A stretch of DNA of 64,000 bases from Rhodocista pekingensis (GTDB lineage: Bacteria > Pseudomonadota > Alphaproteobacteria > Azospirillales > Azospirillaceae), in NCBI RefSeq assembly GCF_042665545.1, contig NZ_JBHTCM010000007.1:1-64000 (forward strand). The letters are read 5' to 3'. Under the pieces are notes generated by a model. That model was not told where the DNA came from. It saw nothing but the letters and a program-made list of their open reading frames with translations, and did not search any database. The position numbers were made by a program, and so were the translations under genes. Shown one piece after another: positions 10,030 through 19,210 of this stretch (its first letter is position 1; each line of letters opens with the position of its first letter).

Positions 10030-10043
10030 TTCGCAAGGAAATG
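10030..10043. promoter_or_regulatory. Second copy of the hpd-type operator, upstream of phhA
   Basis: TTCGCAAGGAAATG is the exact reverse complement of 6888-6901 and ends 90 bases before the phhA start. Adjoining bases also match (GGCC against GGGG), so identity is slightly longer than the 14-mer core. Probable site for the AsnC-type regulator. Confidence 0.55.
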
Positions 10044-10133
10044 GCCCCCTGTCCGCGATAGACTTGCCCTGTACTTGCATCGGGAAACCGACCCAGTACC
10101 GGCGGCGCGGGGCGGTGGACAGGGGAGGACGCC

Positions 10134-11048
10134 ATGGGCGACGGCAGCGCGGGCGACGGCTTCAAGCGGCGGACGGCCGGCTCCGGCAAGACGGCGAAGG
10201 AACTGCGTGGCGACTATTCCGCCATCGCCGGGGACTTCACCGTCGAGCAGGGCTGGGAGCGCCACACGGCGGCGGAGCACGCGCTCTGGCGGGCGCTCTA
10301 CCGGCGGCAGTCGCGGCTGCTGCCCCGCTATGCCGCGCCGGAGTTCATGGACTGCCTCGCCCGGCTGGAGGCGGAGGACGGCATCCCCGATTTCCGCCGC
10401 GCCTCCGACCGCTTGCAGGCGGCGACCGGCTGGCGCCTCGTCGCGGTGCCCGGCCTGATCCCGGAGGACGCCTTCTTCGACCATCTGGCGGCGCGGCGCT
10501 TCCCGGTCAGCACCTGGCTGCGCCGGCCGGAGGAGATGGACTATCTGGAGGAGCCGGACGTCTTCCACGACTTCTTCGGCCATGTGCCGCTGCTGCTGCA
10601 TCCCATCTTCGCGGACTATCTCCAGGCCTATGGCGAGGGCGGGCAGCGGGCCCTGCGGCTGGGCCGGATCGAACACCTGGCCCGGCTCTACTGGTACACG
10701 GTGGAGTTCGGGCTGATCGCCGGGGCGGACGGGCTGCGGGTCTACGGCGCCGGCATCCTCTCCTCCGCCGGGGAGACGCCCTTCGCGGTGGAGAGCCCCA
10801 GCCCCAACCGTATCGGCTTCGATCTGGAGCGGGTGATGCGGACCCGCTACCGCATCGACGACTACCAGCAGACCTATTTCGTGATCGACAGCTACCAGCA
10901 GCTTTTCGATGCCACGGCGGTGGACTTCGCGCCGGTCTATGACCGCGTCGCGGACCGGCCCGACCTGCCTCCTGACGCCGTGCTGGCGGACGACCGCGTG
11001 CTGACCCGCGGCACCCAGGAGCGGGTGCGGGCCCCGGCGGCGGAGTAG
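10134..11048 (+). CDS. phhA: Phenylalanine 4-hydroxylase
   Basis: This pterin- and iron-dependent enzyme hydroxylates phenylalanine to tyrosine in the cytosol. The 304-residue protein is the single-domain bacterial form. Fe(II) ligands are the two His of HDFFGH and the Glu in YWYTVEFGL. The family segment PDVFHDFFGHVP and a C-terminal DYQQTYFVIDSYQQLF are clear. With hpd and the AsnC-type regulator it forms a split phenylalanine/tyrosine degradation regulon. No pterin dehydratase (phhB) is visible nearby. Confidence 0.95.
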   Translation: MGDGSAGDGFKRRTAGSGKTAKELRGDYSAIAGDFTVEQGWERHTAAEHALWRALYRRQSRLLPRYAAPEFMDCLARLEAEDGIPDFRRASDRLQAATGWRLVAVPGLIPEDAFFDHLAARRFPVSTWLRRPEEMDYLEEPDVFHDFFGHVPLLLHPIFADYLQAYGEGGQRALRLGRIEHLARLYWYTVEFGLIAGADGLRVYGAGILSSAGETPFAVESPSPNRIGFDLERVMRTRYRIDDYQQTYFVIDSYQQLFDATAVDFAPVYDRVADRPDLPPDAVLADDRVLTRGTQERVRAPAAE

Positions 11049-11224
11049 CGCCGCCCCCCGGGCCGGCCTGTCCTACCCCGTCCGCGTCCGCCCCTTCGGG
11101 ACGGACCCGTCGCCGCGCGCACGGCACGGTTCCGCTTACGGGCCTTTGCTCCCGGCCGGGCCGCGGTCTATCAAGGGGCGACAATCCCACACCGTTCCAC
11201 GCCCAGCCCGCGGGGGTCCAGGTC

Positions 11225-14200
11225 ATGTGCGGCATCGCCGGCTTCCTTTCCAACCGCCACTGGACCGCCGATCCGGACCTGTCCTGGCTGGACCGCGCGG
11301 CGGACGCGCTGGCCGCCGCCACGCCCGACGATCCGGCGGGGATCGACGCGGCGCTCGACCTGCTGGCCGGGCGCTTCGACGCGCTGATGGCGTTCGGCAC
11401 GCATCTGGCCGCCGCCACCCGTCCCGCGGTCCGCGCCCGGCTGGAGGCGGCGGCGGTGCGGGCGCAGGCGCTGGAGGCGGCCCTGCGCGCCGGCCCCCGC
11501 GCCCGCGAGGAGGCGGTGGAACGGGTGGCGGAGCGGCTGCGCGACTATGCCTGGCAGCTCGGCACCGAGGTGGTCGCCAACATCGACCGCACGCTCGCCC
11601 TGATGCCCGACGCCGCCGCCGCGAACCGGGCGCAGCATCTGGTCGCCTGGGGCGTCGGGCAGACGCTGGAGAATCTGGACCGGCTGGAGGTGCGCGGCCG
11701 CGACAGCGCCGGCATCGCCGTGCTGCTGCGGCTGGCGCCGGCCGCCCCGTTGCGCGACCTGCGCGCCGTGCAGGCCGCGGCGCGCGAGGCGGGACGGGAG
11801 TTCGGCGACCATGACGGCGGCATCGCCCTGCACGCCCTGGCCGATGGCGGGCTGACCGCGCGCTTCACCTACAAGGTGGCGCAGCTCATCGGCCGGCTGG
11901 GCGACAACGGCGCCAGCCTGCGCGCCCGGGTGCGCGGCGACGCCCTGCTCTGGCGCCTCGCCGCCCAGGCCGAGGGGCTGAGCGCCATCGCGCACACCCG
12001 CTGGGCCTCGCACGGGGCGATCAACCTGACCAACTGCCACCCGCTGAACGGCAGCCTCGCCGGGGAGACGGCCGCGGACCTCTCCGCCGATGCCGACGCG
12101 GTGGCGGTGCTGAACGGCGACGTGGACAACTACCGCGCCCTGAAGGAGACGCTGGTGGAGGCCGCCGGCCACGCCATCGCCGCCCCGGTGACGACGGACG
12201 CCAAGGTGATCCCGGTGCTGTTCCGGCTGCACCAGGGCAACGCCCCGGTGGAGGAGCGGGTGCTGGCGACGCTGCGCCGGCTGGAAGGCTCCATGGCCAT
12301 CGTCGTGCAGCACCCGGACGACCCCGAGCGCCTGCATCTGGGCCAGAAGGGCAGCGGCCAGAGCCTGTTCGTGGCCGAGGGGCCGGACGGGCTGATCCTG
12401 GCATCGGAGAATTACGGGCTGGCGCCGCGCGCCCGCGCCTCGGTGGCGCTGGCGCAGGTGGAGCGCGGCGGCCTCGCCGTCGTGCTCTCGACCCGGCCGG
12501 GCGACCCGGCGCTCGCCGCCCGCGGCATCGACGACGGCGCGCCAGCCGCGCTGAAGGCCGAGCCCATCGAGATCTTCTCGCGCGACATCTTCCGCGCCGG
12601 CTTCGAGCACTTCTTCGAGAAGGAGGTGCACGAGGCCCCCGCCAGCGTGCGCAAGACGCTCGCCGGGCGCTACCGCCGCGGCGGCCGCGAAGCCGCCTTC
12701 GAGACGGGCGAGGGCAGCCCCTGGGCCGCGCTGCGCCGCCGCCTGTCCGATCCCGACCGGCCGGCGGTGCGGCGCATCTGGGTCACCGGCCAGGGCACCG
12801 CCGCCATCGCCGCCATGGGGGTGGCGCACCTGATCCGGCAGGCCCTGCCGGGCAGCGGCATCCAGGTGGAGAGTGCGAAGGCGTCGGAGCTGTCCGCCGA
12901 CCTGGAGGGGGCGGGGCTGGAGGACGCGCTGGTCGTCGCCATCAGCCAGAGCGGCACGACGACCGACACCAACCGCACGGTCGATCTCGCCCGCGCCGCC
13001 GGCGCCTGGATCCACGCCATCGTCAACCGGCGCAACAGCCCGCTGGTGCGCAAGTCGGACAGCCACCTGTTCACCAGCGACGGCCGCGACATCGAGATGG
13101 CGGTGGCCAGCACGAAGGCCTTCTACAGCCAGGTCGCGGCCGGCAAGCTGACGGCCCTCTGCCTTGCCGATGCGCTGGGCACGCTGCCGCCGGGCCAGAT
13201 CCACGACGAGCTGGTCTGCCTGGAATCGCTGCCCGCCCGCATCCAGGAGGTGCTGGATGAGGAGGCGGAGATCGCCCGCTGCGCCGAGGCCTACGCGCCC
13301 TTCAACCGCTACTGGGCGGTGGTCGGCAACGGCCCGAACAAGATCGCGGCGGAGGAGATCCGGATCAAGCTGTCGGAGCTCTGCTACAAGTCCATCCCGG
13401 TGGACTACACCGAGGACAAGAAGCACATCGACCTCTCGACCGAGCCGCTGACGCTGGTCATCGCCAACGACATGCCGGCGCAGCTCGCGCAGGACACGGC
13501 GAAGGAGGTCGCCATCTTCAAGGCGCACAGCGGCAAGCCGATCGTCTTCTGCGCCAAGGGCGAAACCTGCTTCGACGCCTATGCCGAGGCGGTGGTGCGG
13601 CTGCCCTCCGCCGGGGCCGGGCTGGACTTCGTGCTGGCCACCGTGGCGGGGCACCTCTGGGGCTTCCACGCGGCCCGCGCCATCGACGCCCGCTCCCATG
13701 TCTTCCGCGAGCTGGCCTCGGTGGTGAACGAGCGTGCGGCCCGGGACGACGCGCGGCTGGACGACGTGGCCGACCGGCTGGAGACGGAGCTGGAGCGCAT
13801 CGCCGCCGGCGAGATGGACGCCGCCCTGCCGCCGCGGCTGGCGGCCGGGCTGGCGCTGCTGGCGCCGAAGCTGCGCGGTTTCCACCAGCTTGCCCGCGGC
13901 GCCGCGGAGCGCGAGGCCCTGGCCGGGCGGGCGGAGGCGCTGCTGCGCGCCGCCTTCGAGGAGACCAGCCGGCCGATCGACACGATCCGCCATCAGGCGA
14001 AGACCGTGACCGTGGGCATCAGCCGGCCGGGCAAGGAGATCGGGCCGGTGCTGCTGGCGGCGCTGGCCGCGCTGGAGGTGGCGCCGGCGGCGCTGGCCGA
14101 GCACGACCGCCGCATGCTGGCGGCGCTGTCGCCGCTGGTGACGGCGGTGCCGGGCGGCATCCTCTACCGCCAGACGGGGGAGGGGCCGGACGGGGCGCCG

Positions 14201-14602
14201 CTCCTCCAGGCCATGCGCAAGTCCGGCCGCTCGGCCGTGCCGTCCGGCTACGACCGGCCGCGGCCGGCGGCGGGCAGCAAGCGCCGCGCCCTGCGCTTGG
14301 GCCGCGCCATCCTGTCGGGCGGACCGCACGGGCGGGAGAGCCTGCTGCTGGTGCCGGTGTTCGAGGAGGCCGACTGGGAGGTGGCGGGGCTGGTGCTGCT
14401 GCATGCCGAGCTGGTGCCGCAGGCGTCCTTGCAGCAGAAGACGGCGCTGCTGAAGGACCTCAAGCTCTACGAGGACCTGCTGGACGCCTTCAGCGAGGCC
14501 AGCCACGCCACCGGGCGCACCGACTTCCCCGCCTTCATCGCCGCGGCCAGCCCGCGCGACCTGCTGTTCCGCCCCGCCGCCGACCTGCTCCGCCAGCCCT
14601 GA
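11225..14602 (+). CDS. Giant GlmS-like protein (class II amidotransferase plus two SIS domains)
   Basis: The 1125-residue protein is nearly twice the length of glucosamine-6-phosphate synthase (about 610). It starts MCGIAGF with the N-terminal nucleophile Cys2 of Ntn amidotransferases. Family motifs follow: RGRDSAG (157-163), HTRWASHG, LNGDVDNY and GSMAIVV, then a first SIS domain (SQSGTTTDTN from 574, ASTKAF) and a second (GNGPNKIAAEEIRIKLSEL). About 130 extra helical residues separate MCGIAGF from RGRDSAG. Some 260 residues follow the second SIS domain. The usual LKHGPLALI loop is replaced by KKHIDLSTEPLTL. It may make an amino sugar or act on another sugar phosphate; I would not call it the housekeeping glmS. 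Confidence 0.75.
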   Translation: MCGIAGFLSNRHWTADPDLSWLDRAADALAAATPDDPAGIDAALDLLAGRFDALMAFGTHLAAATRPAVRARLEAAAVRAQALEAALRAGPRAREEAVERVAERLRDYAWQLGTEVVANIDRTLALMPDAAAANRAQHLVAWGVGQTLENLDRLEVRGRDSAGIAVLLRLAPAAPLRDLRAVQAAAREAGREFGDHDGGIALHALADGGLTARFTYKVAQLIGRLGDNGASLRARVRGDALLWRLAAQAEGLSAIAHTRWASHGAINLTNCHPLNGSLAGETAADLSADADAVAVLNGDVDNYRALKETLVEAAGHAIAAPVTTDAKVIPVLFRLHQGNAPVEERVLATLRRLEGSMAIVVQHPDDPERLHLGQKGSGQSLFVAEGPDGLILASENYGLAPRARASVALAQVERGGLAVVLSTRPGDPALAARGIDDGAPAALKAEPIEIFSRDIFRAGFEHFFEKEVHEAPASVRKTLAGRYRRGGREAAFETGEGSPWAALRRRLSDPDRPAVRRIWVTGQGTAAIAAMGVAHLIRQALPGSGIQVESAKASELSADLEGAGLEDALVVAISQSGTTTDTNRTVDLARAAGAWIHAIVNRRNSPLVRKSDSHLFTSDGRDIEMAVASTKAFYSQVAAGKLTALCLADALGTLPPGQIHDELVCLESLPARIQEVLDEEAEIARCAEAYAPFNRYWAVVGNGPNKIAAEEIRIKLSELCYKSIPVDYTEDKKHIDLSTEPLTLVIANDMPAQLAQDTAKEVAIFKAHSGKPIVFCAKGETCFDAYAEAVVRLPSAGAGLDFVLATVAGHLWGFHAARAIDARSHVFRELASVVNERAARDDARLDDVADRLETELERIAAGEMDAALPPRLAAGLALLAPKLRGFHQLARGAAEREALAGRAEALLRAAFEETSRPIDTIRHQAKTVTVGISRPGKEIGPVLLAALAALEVAPAALAEHDRRMLAALSPLVTAVPGGILYRQTGEGPDGAPLLQAMRKSGRSAVPSGYDRPRPAAGSKRRALRLGRAILSGGPHGRESLLLVPVFEEADWEVAGLVLLHAELVPQASLQQKTALLKDLKLYEDLLDAFSEASHATGRTDFPAFIAAASPRDLLFRPAADLLRQP

Positions 14603-14617
14603 CGGGGTAGGCCGGCC

Positions 14618-14652
14618 GGGCGGAACCAGCCTGCCGGGGGATCGTTCCGCCC
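14618..14652. terminator. Hairpin after the GlmS-like gene
   Basis: GGGCGGAAC at 14618-14626 pairs perfectly with GTTCCGCCC at 14644-14652 (9 bp, 17-nt loop), 16 bases after the stop. There is no T-run, so it may be a Rho-dependent or processing signal rather than an intrinsic terminator. Confidence 0.35.
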
Positions 14653-14727
14653 CGCGAAAGGTGAGGGTCGTTAACGAATGGGCAATCTCCATCCGGGCAC
14701 TCTGGCATTGCCATGCCGGAGATTGCC

Positions 14728-15342
14728 ATGCGACTGCCCATCCTGGTCACTCTGTTGCTCGTTTTCGTCGCCGCCACCGCCACGCCCGTGCGGGGTGACG
14801 AAAGGCCGCTGCCGACCGCCAAGGTCAGCGTGCAGGAGGGCGGGCAGGCCACGGTGATCCGGATCGACGGCATCATCACCCCGGAACTGGGGGATCGTTT
14901 CGCAACCGTGATGGATGCGCTGCCCCCCGGCCGGCCGCTGCTGCTGGAACTGAACAGCCCCGGCGGCTACACCAGTGCCGGCTATGCCATGATCGACCGG
15001 CTGCTGGCCGAACGCGGCCGGGGCCGGCGCATCGCCACCCGCGTCAAGGGCGGGGAGAGCTGCGAGAGCATGTGCGTCGGGCTGTTCCTGGCCGGTCAGC
15101 CCCGCTATGCCAGCGCCGACGCCCGCTTCATGGTCCATGCCCCCCGCGGGCTTTATTCCGGTACCGTAACGGTCAAGTCCACGGGCCGGATGATCGAGCG
15201 GCTGGTGGATCTCGGCGCCTCTGCCGCCTGGATCGAGCGGGTGAAGGAACAGGGCGGCTTCAGCGGCAGCGTGGACCACCGCGAGACCGCGGCCCAGCTC
15301 GTCGCCAACGGCTCCAACATCGTCACCGACCTGACGCCCTGA
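14728..15342 (+). CDS. Periplasmic ClpP/crotonase-fold protein
   Basis: The 204-residue protein carries a signal peptide (MRLPILVTLLLVFVAATATP) followed by a ClpP-like domain. LNSPGGYTSAGYAM corresponds to the SPGG oxyanion region and GESCESMCVGLFLAG to the position of the ClpP catalytic serine; MVHAPRG follows where ClpP has its catalytic His. It resembles the predicted periplasmic ClpP-like proteins common in alphaproteobacteria. The two cysteines flanking the presumed Ser could form a disulfide. The ATG at 14728 is chosen because GGAG precedes it; an in-frame ATG lies at 14713. Substrate unknown. Confidence 0.7.
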   Translation: MRLPILVTLLLVFVAATATPVRGDERPLPTAKVSVQEGGQATVIRIDGIITPELGDRFATVMDALPPGRPLLLELNSPGGYTSAGYAMIDRLLAERGRGRRIATRVKGGESCESMCVGLFLAGQPRYASADARFMVHAPRGLYSGTVTVKSTGRMIERLVDLGASAAWIERVKEQGGFSGSVDHRETAAQLVANGSNIVTDLTP

Positions 15343-15375
15343 TCCGGCCGGGCACCCCCTCGCGGTCCGCTCCCG

Positions 15376-17310
15376 TCAGGGGGGTGTCTGTCCCGGGCGG
15401 CGGCGGTCCTCCGGGGGGGCGGCCAGCGGCACGGTGAAGCTGACCGTCGTGCCGCGCCCGACCTCGCTTTCCACCCGCAGGTCGCCGCCATGGCGCAGCA
15501 CCAGCTCGCGCACCAGCGTCATGCCCAGGCCCGTGCCCTGCTCCCCCCGGGTGCCGGGCCGCGAGCCCTGGCCGCCGCTGCCGGCCCGCAGCAGTTCCGC
15601 CACCTGCGCCCGCTCCATGCCGATGCCGTGGTCGGTGACGGCGACCTCCACCCGGTCGCCTTCGGCGCGGGAGGTGACATGGACGACACCGGCGGGGTGG
15701 CTGAACTTCACTGCGTTGACCAGCAGGTTGCGCAGCACCGCCAGCACCATGGTGCGGTCGGCCAGGACCCAGCGGTCGCCCACGGCGTCCAGCAGGGCGA
15801 CCTGCTTCGCCGCGGCCATGGAGGCGACGTCGCCCATCGCGTCCGTGACCACGGCGCGCAGATCGAACACGGCCGGGGCGAACGGCTTGCCCGACATCTG
15901 CACGCGCGACCACTGCAACAGGTTCTCCAGCATGTCGAACGCCTTGCGCGCCGACTCGTGGGTGCAGCGGGCGAAGTCGGCCACCGCCTCGGCCGGCATC
16001 CGCCCGGCATGGTCGGCCAGTTCCTGGGTCATGCCCAACAGCGCGTTGAAGGGGCCGCGCAGGTCGTGGGAGATCAGGCTGAAGAAGCGGGTCTTCTCCC
16101 GGTTCAGGAAATCCAGCTCGTCATGCGCGGCGCGCAGTTCCTCCAGCGTCTTCTCCGCCTCCGCGCGGGCCGCGCGCTCGGCCGCGGCGGCCTGCTCGCG
16201 CTCGCGCAGGATGCGCTCCATCAGCCGGTAGGCCAGCAGCAGTGACCCCAGCAACAGGGCCAGCACGGTGCCCAGCGACAGCACCGTCTCCGTCAGCACC
16301 GCCATCCGGAATCCGCCCACCGGGAGAATCAGCACCAGCCGCCAGGGGGCCGTGCCCAGGGTCTGCACGGCCACCAGACTGTCGCCGCTGCGGCTCAGGC
16401 CCGGCCCGTCGGGCAGGTCGGCCACGCCGGGCAGCCGCTCGCCGGGGGCCGGTGCCGTCCGGTCCGGGGCGGCGTTGGCTGCCAGCACGGTCCCGTCACG
16501 GTCCAGCAGCGCCAGCACGGTGCCCGGCGCCGGGGCGGCCCCCGGATCGGGCAGCGGCACCTCCTGCGCATAGATGCCCAGGAACAGGCCGTCCTGGTCC
16601 ACCGGCGCCACGGCGGCGGCCAGCCGCCCTCCGCCCGTGTCGCCCAGCACCGTCCAGAACGGCCGGCGCAGCGGGTTCGCCTCGGGGGTCGCGCGGCGGA
16701 ACGGCTCCTGCGCCGCGAAGCCGTCCAGCAGGGCGGTCGCCCCGTCCGTGTCCCCGGGATCGACATGCACCAGCCCGGCGGCGGAGGCGTAGTAGACCCG
16801 CAGCGTGTCCGGGTGGGAGGTGCGGATGGCGTCGGCCAGCGGCGCCAGGGTCAGCGCCATCGCCGCCTCCCGGTGCCAGGCGACGGGATCGGGCCGGTAC
16901 AGCCCGGTGCGGCGGCGGGCGGCCACCGTGGGCAGCGCCAGCAGGGTGCCGATGGTGCGGGGCGACGGGTCCAGCGAGAACAGACGGTCCGCCGCCTCCT
17001 CCGGATTGCTTTCCAGGAAGCGGTCGAGCGGGGAGCCCGGCGCCACCGCCACGGGCGGCGGGTTCTGCGCCAGAAACAGGGCGGCGCGGCGGCTCAGCGT
17101 CTCCATCTGGCGCAGCCGCTCCGAGAGGACCCCGTCCAGCGCGACGGCCCGGATCTCCAGAGCCTGGACCAGACGGGCCCGGCGGTCCGCCAGCGTCTGC
17201 ATGGCGTGGCCGTACAGCAGCGCCGTGCCGAGCAGGGCACAGGCGAGCATGCTCAGGGCCAGAATCCGGTCGGGACCGATTCTGCCGCCCCAGGGCGCCC
17301 CCAGCCGCAT
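15376..17310 (-). CDS. Membrane-bound sensor histidine kinase
   Basis: The 644-residue kinase has an N-terminal membrane helix (about 14-34), a large periplasmic sensor region (about 35-335, dCache-like with RVYYASAAGLVHVDPG), and a second helix (about 345-370). A coiled coil (about 375-410), HisKA with His415 in LISHDLRGPF, and a HATPase domain follow, with the N box LLVNAVKFS, the G1 box DHGIGM and GTGLGMTLV. No response regulator gene is adjacent, so its partner is elsewhere. The start at 17310 (MRLGAPWGG) is preferred to in-frame upstream codons because it precedes the first helix closely. It ends 33 bases from the convergent ClpP-like gene. Confidence 0.85.
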   Translation of the reverse strand: MRLGAPWGGRIGPDRILALSMLACALLGTALLYGHAMQTLADRRARLVQALEIRAVALDGVLSERLRQMETLSRRAALFLAQNPPPVAVAPGSPLDRFLESNPEEAADRLFSLDPSPRTIGTLLALPTVAARRRTGLYRPDPVAWHREAAMALTLAPLADAIRTSHPDTLRVYYASAAGLVHVDPGDTDGATALLDGFAAQEPFRRATPEANPLRRPFWTVLGDTGGGRLAAAVAPVDQDGLFLGIYAQEVPLPDPGAAPAPGTVLALLDRDGTVLAANAAPDRTAPAPGERLPGVADLPDGPGLSRSGDSLVAVQTLGTAPWRLVLILPVGGFRMAVLTETVLSLGTVLALLLGSLLLAYRLMERILREREQAAAAERAARAEAEKTLEELRAAHDELDFLNREKTRFFSLISHDLRGPFNALLGMTQELADHAGRMPAEAVADFARCTHESARKAFDMLENLLQWSRVQMSGKPFAPAVFDLRAVVTDAMGDVASMAAAKQVALLDAVGDRWVLADRTMVLAVLRNLLVNAVKFSHPAGVVHVTSRAEGDRVEVAVTDHGIGMERAQVAELLRAGSGGQGSRPGTRGEQGTGLGMTLVRELVLRHGGDLRVESEVGRGTTVSFTVPLAAPPEDRRRPGQTPP

Positions 17311-17400
17311 GATCTTACCGTAATCCACCCCCACAGGACCGTAAGCGCTAACACGCCCGGCCGGGCATGGCAACGTCGCGCCCCGCCGCAGACCCGCAGG

Positions 17401-17559
17401 CAGTCCCGTCTGCGCCGGTCGGAGCTTCTGGCTTACCGCCTGTGCGCCAGTCGGCGCCCTTGTCTCAACGTCTATGCGCCAGCCGGCGCGCCTGCCTTAC
17501 CGTCTGTGCGCCAGTCGGCGCACCTGTCTTAGCGTCTGTGCGCCAGCCGGCGCACGGCC
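17401..17559. repeat. 32-bp tandem repeats with hairpins at the 3' end of metI
   Basis: Four contiguous 32-bp units run from 17432 to 17559, with a degenerate fifth copy at 17401-17431. Each contains the inverted repeat GTGCGCC-AGTC/AGCC-GGCGCAC (up to 7-bp stem, 4-nt loop). The last unit encodes the C-terminal VRRLAHRR and stop of metI (minus strand), so the array is a serial duplication of that gene end. Units are contiguous, with no spacers. Confidence 0.85.
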
Positions 17560-18197
17560 CGGTCCCCCAGGGATTGCAGGAGCTGCACCAGCAGGATCAG
17601 CACCACGACGGTGGCCACCATCACCTCCGTGTTGAAGCGCTGGTAGCCGTAGCGGATGGCAAGGTCCCCCAGCCCGCCGCCGCCGACCACCCCGGCCATG
17701 GCGGAGAAGCCGACCAGCATCACCAGCGTCAGCGTCACCCCCGCCAGCAGCGCCGGCAGCGCCTCCGGCAGCAGGACCATGAAGATCAGGTGGCGCAGGG
17801 TGCCGCCCATGGCGACCACCGCCTCGATCCGGCCGCGGTCCACCTCGCGCAGGGCCGCCTCCACGACGCGGGCGAAGAAGGGGATGGAGCCCAGGGTCAG
17901 CGGCACCACCGCGGCCGAACTGCCCAGCGAGGTGCCGACGATGGCGCGGGTCAGCGGGATCACCGCGATCAGCAGCACGATGAAGGGCAGCGACCGGCCG
18001 ATATTGACCAGGGTGGAGAGCGGCCGGTGCAGCCAGGGCAGCGGGCACGGCCCCGCCGGCTCGATCAGGTAGAGCGCGACCCCGGCCGGCAGGCCGACGG
18101 CCAGCGTCACCAGCCCCGACAGCCCGACCATGTAGAGGGTCTCCAGCGTGGCGCCGGCCACCAGGTCCAGCAGTTCGCTCCAGCTTTCCGGGTTCAT
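17529..18197 (-). CDS. metI: Methionine-type ABC transporter permease
   Basis: The 222-residue inner-membrane protein has five to six hydrophobic helices and a MetI-type permease signature (VGTSLGSSAAVVPLTLGSIPF, then EVDRGRIEAVVAMGGT, the EAA-loop that contacts the ATPase). It imports a methionine-like substrate with MetN and MetQ. The ATG overlaps the metN stop as ATGA. The last codons lie inside a tandem 32-bp repeat, so the C-terminal ARG-rich tail may vary between strains. The last gene of a metQ-metN-metI operon; many bacteria have the order NIQ. Confidence 0.85.
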   Translation of the reverse strand: MNPESWSELLDLVAGATLETLYMVGLSGLVTLAVGLPAGVALYLIEPAGPCPLPWLHRPLSTLVNIGRSLPFIVLLIAVIPLTRAIVGTSLGSSAAVVPLTLGSIPFFARVVEAALREVDRGRIEAVVAMGGTLRHLIFMVLLPEALPALLAGVTLTLVMLVGFSAMAGVVGGGGLGDLAIRYGYQRFNTEVMVATVVVLILLVQLLQSLGDRAVRRLAHRR

Positions 18198-19210
18198 CGC
18201 GGCACCGCCCTCACCTTGTGGGCCGAAAGAAGCGACAGGGCCGCCGGCAGGTCGGGCGGCCCGCCGGCGCGCGACAGCGCCAGCAGCAGGCGGCCGACGC
18301 GGCAGCCGCCGATGCGCTCGATGCCGCCGCCCAGCAGGGTGACGTCCAGCCCCAGCTCGCGCGCCAGCGCCCCCAGCACGGGGCCGGTCGCCAGCGTGTC
18401 GGCCAGGGTCAGCTCGACCAGCCGGGCGTGCGGCGGCAGCTCCCCGGCCGGGACCGGCTCCTGCACCGGCGGCAGCAGCCACTGGCCCAGGCGGGAGGCG
18501 GGGTCGGCCAGCAGGGCGGGCAGCGGCCCGCTCTCGCGCAGGCGCCCCGCCTCCAGCAGCGCCGCACCGTCGCAGACCGCCTTCACCACCGCCAGCTCGT
18601 GGGTGATCAGCACCACCGTCACCCCCAGCCGGCGGTTGACGTTGTGCAGCAGCTCCAGGATCTGGCCCGTCGTCTCCGTGTCCAGGGCGCTGGTCGGCTC
18701 GTCGCAGAGCAGCATGTCGGGGTCCGCGGCCAGGGCGCGGGCGATGCCGACGCGCTGCTTCTGGCCGCCGGAAAGCTGCGACGGCCAGGCGTCGGCGCGG
18801 TCGGCCAGCCCGACCAGATCCAGCAGCTCCGCCACCCGCCGCCGCCGCTCCGGCGCCGGCACGCCGGCGATCTCCAGCGGGGCCGCCACGTTGGCGGCGG
18901 CGGTGCGCGCGTGCAGCAGGTGGAATTGCTGGAACACCATGCCGATGCGCCGCCGCTGCCGGCGCAGCGCCGCCGGGTCCAGCGCCGCCAGATCGACGTC
19001 ACCCAGCAGGATGCGGCCCGCGGTCGGGCGCTCCAGCAGGTTCAGGCAGCGGATCAGGGTGGTCTTGCCGGCGCCGCTGTGGCCCAGGATGCCGAAGATG
19101 CTGCCGGACGGGATGTCCAGGCTGACATCGTCCAGGGCGACGACGGTGCGGTCGCCCTGGCGGTATTCCTTGCGCAGCCCCTCGATCCGGATGGGGGCGT
19201 GCTGGCTCAT
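18194..19210 (-). CDS. metN: Methionine-type ABC transporter ATPase
   Basis: The 338-residue ATPase has Walker A (GHSGAGKTT, about 42-50), a Q-loop (VFQQFHLL), the signature LSGGQKQR, Walker B (MLLCDEPTSALD) and the H-loop (ITHEL). A C-terminal extension (about 255-338) fits the NIL domain that gives MetN feedback inhibition by methionine. It overlaps metQ and metI by ATGA at both ends, showing tight translational coupling. Confidence 0.9.
   Translation of the reverse strand: MSQHAPIRIEGLRKEYRQGDRTVVALDDVSLDIPSGSIFGILGHSGAGKTTLIRCLNLLERPTAGRILLGDVDLAALDPAALRRQRRRIGMVFQQFHLLHARTAAANVAAPLEIAGVPAPERRRRVAELLDLVGLADRADAWPSQLSGGQKQRVGIARALAADPDMLLCDEPTSALDTETTGQILELLHNVNRRLGVTVVLITHELAVVKAVCDGAALLEAGRLRESGPLPALLADPASRLGQWLLPPVQEPVPAGELPPHARLVELTLADTLATGPVLGALARELGLDVTLLGGGIERIGGCRVGRLLLALSRAGGPPDLPAALSLLSAHKVRAVPR

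Noticed and set aside
17401..17559. Possible CRISPR array (32-bp repeats)
   Set aside because: Units are contiguous with no spacers and include the metI stop codon; no cas genes are near.
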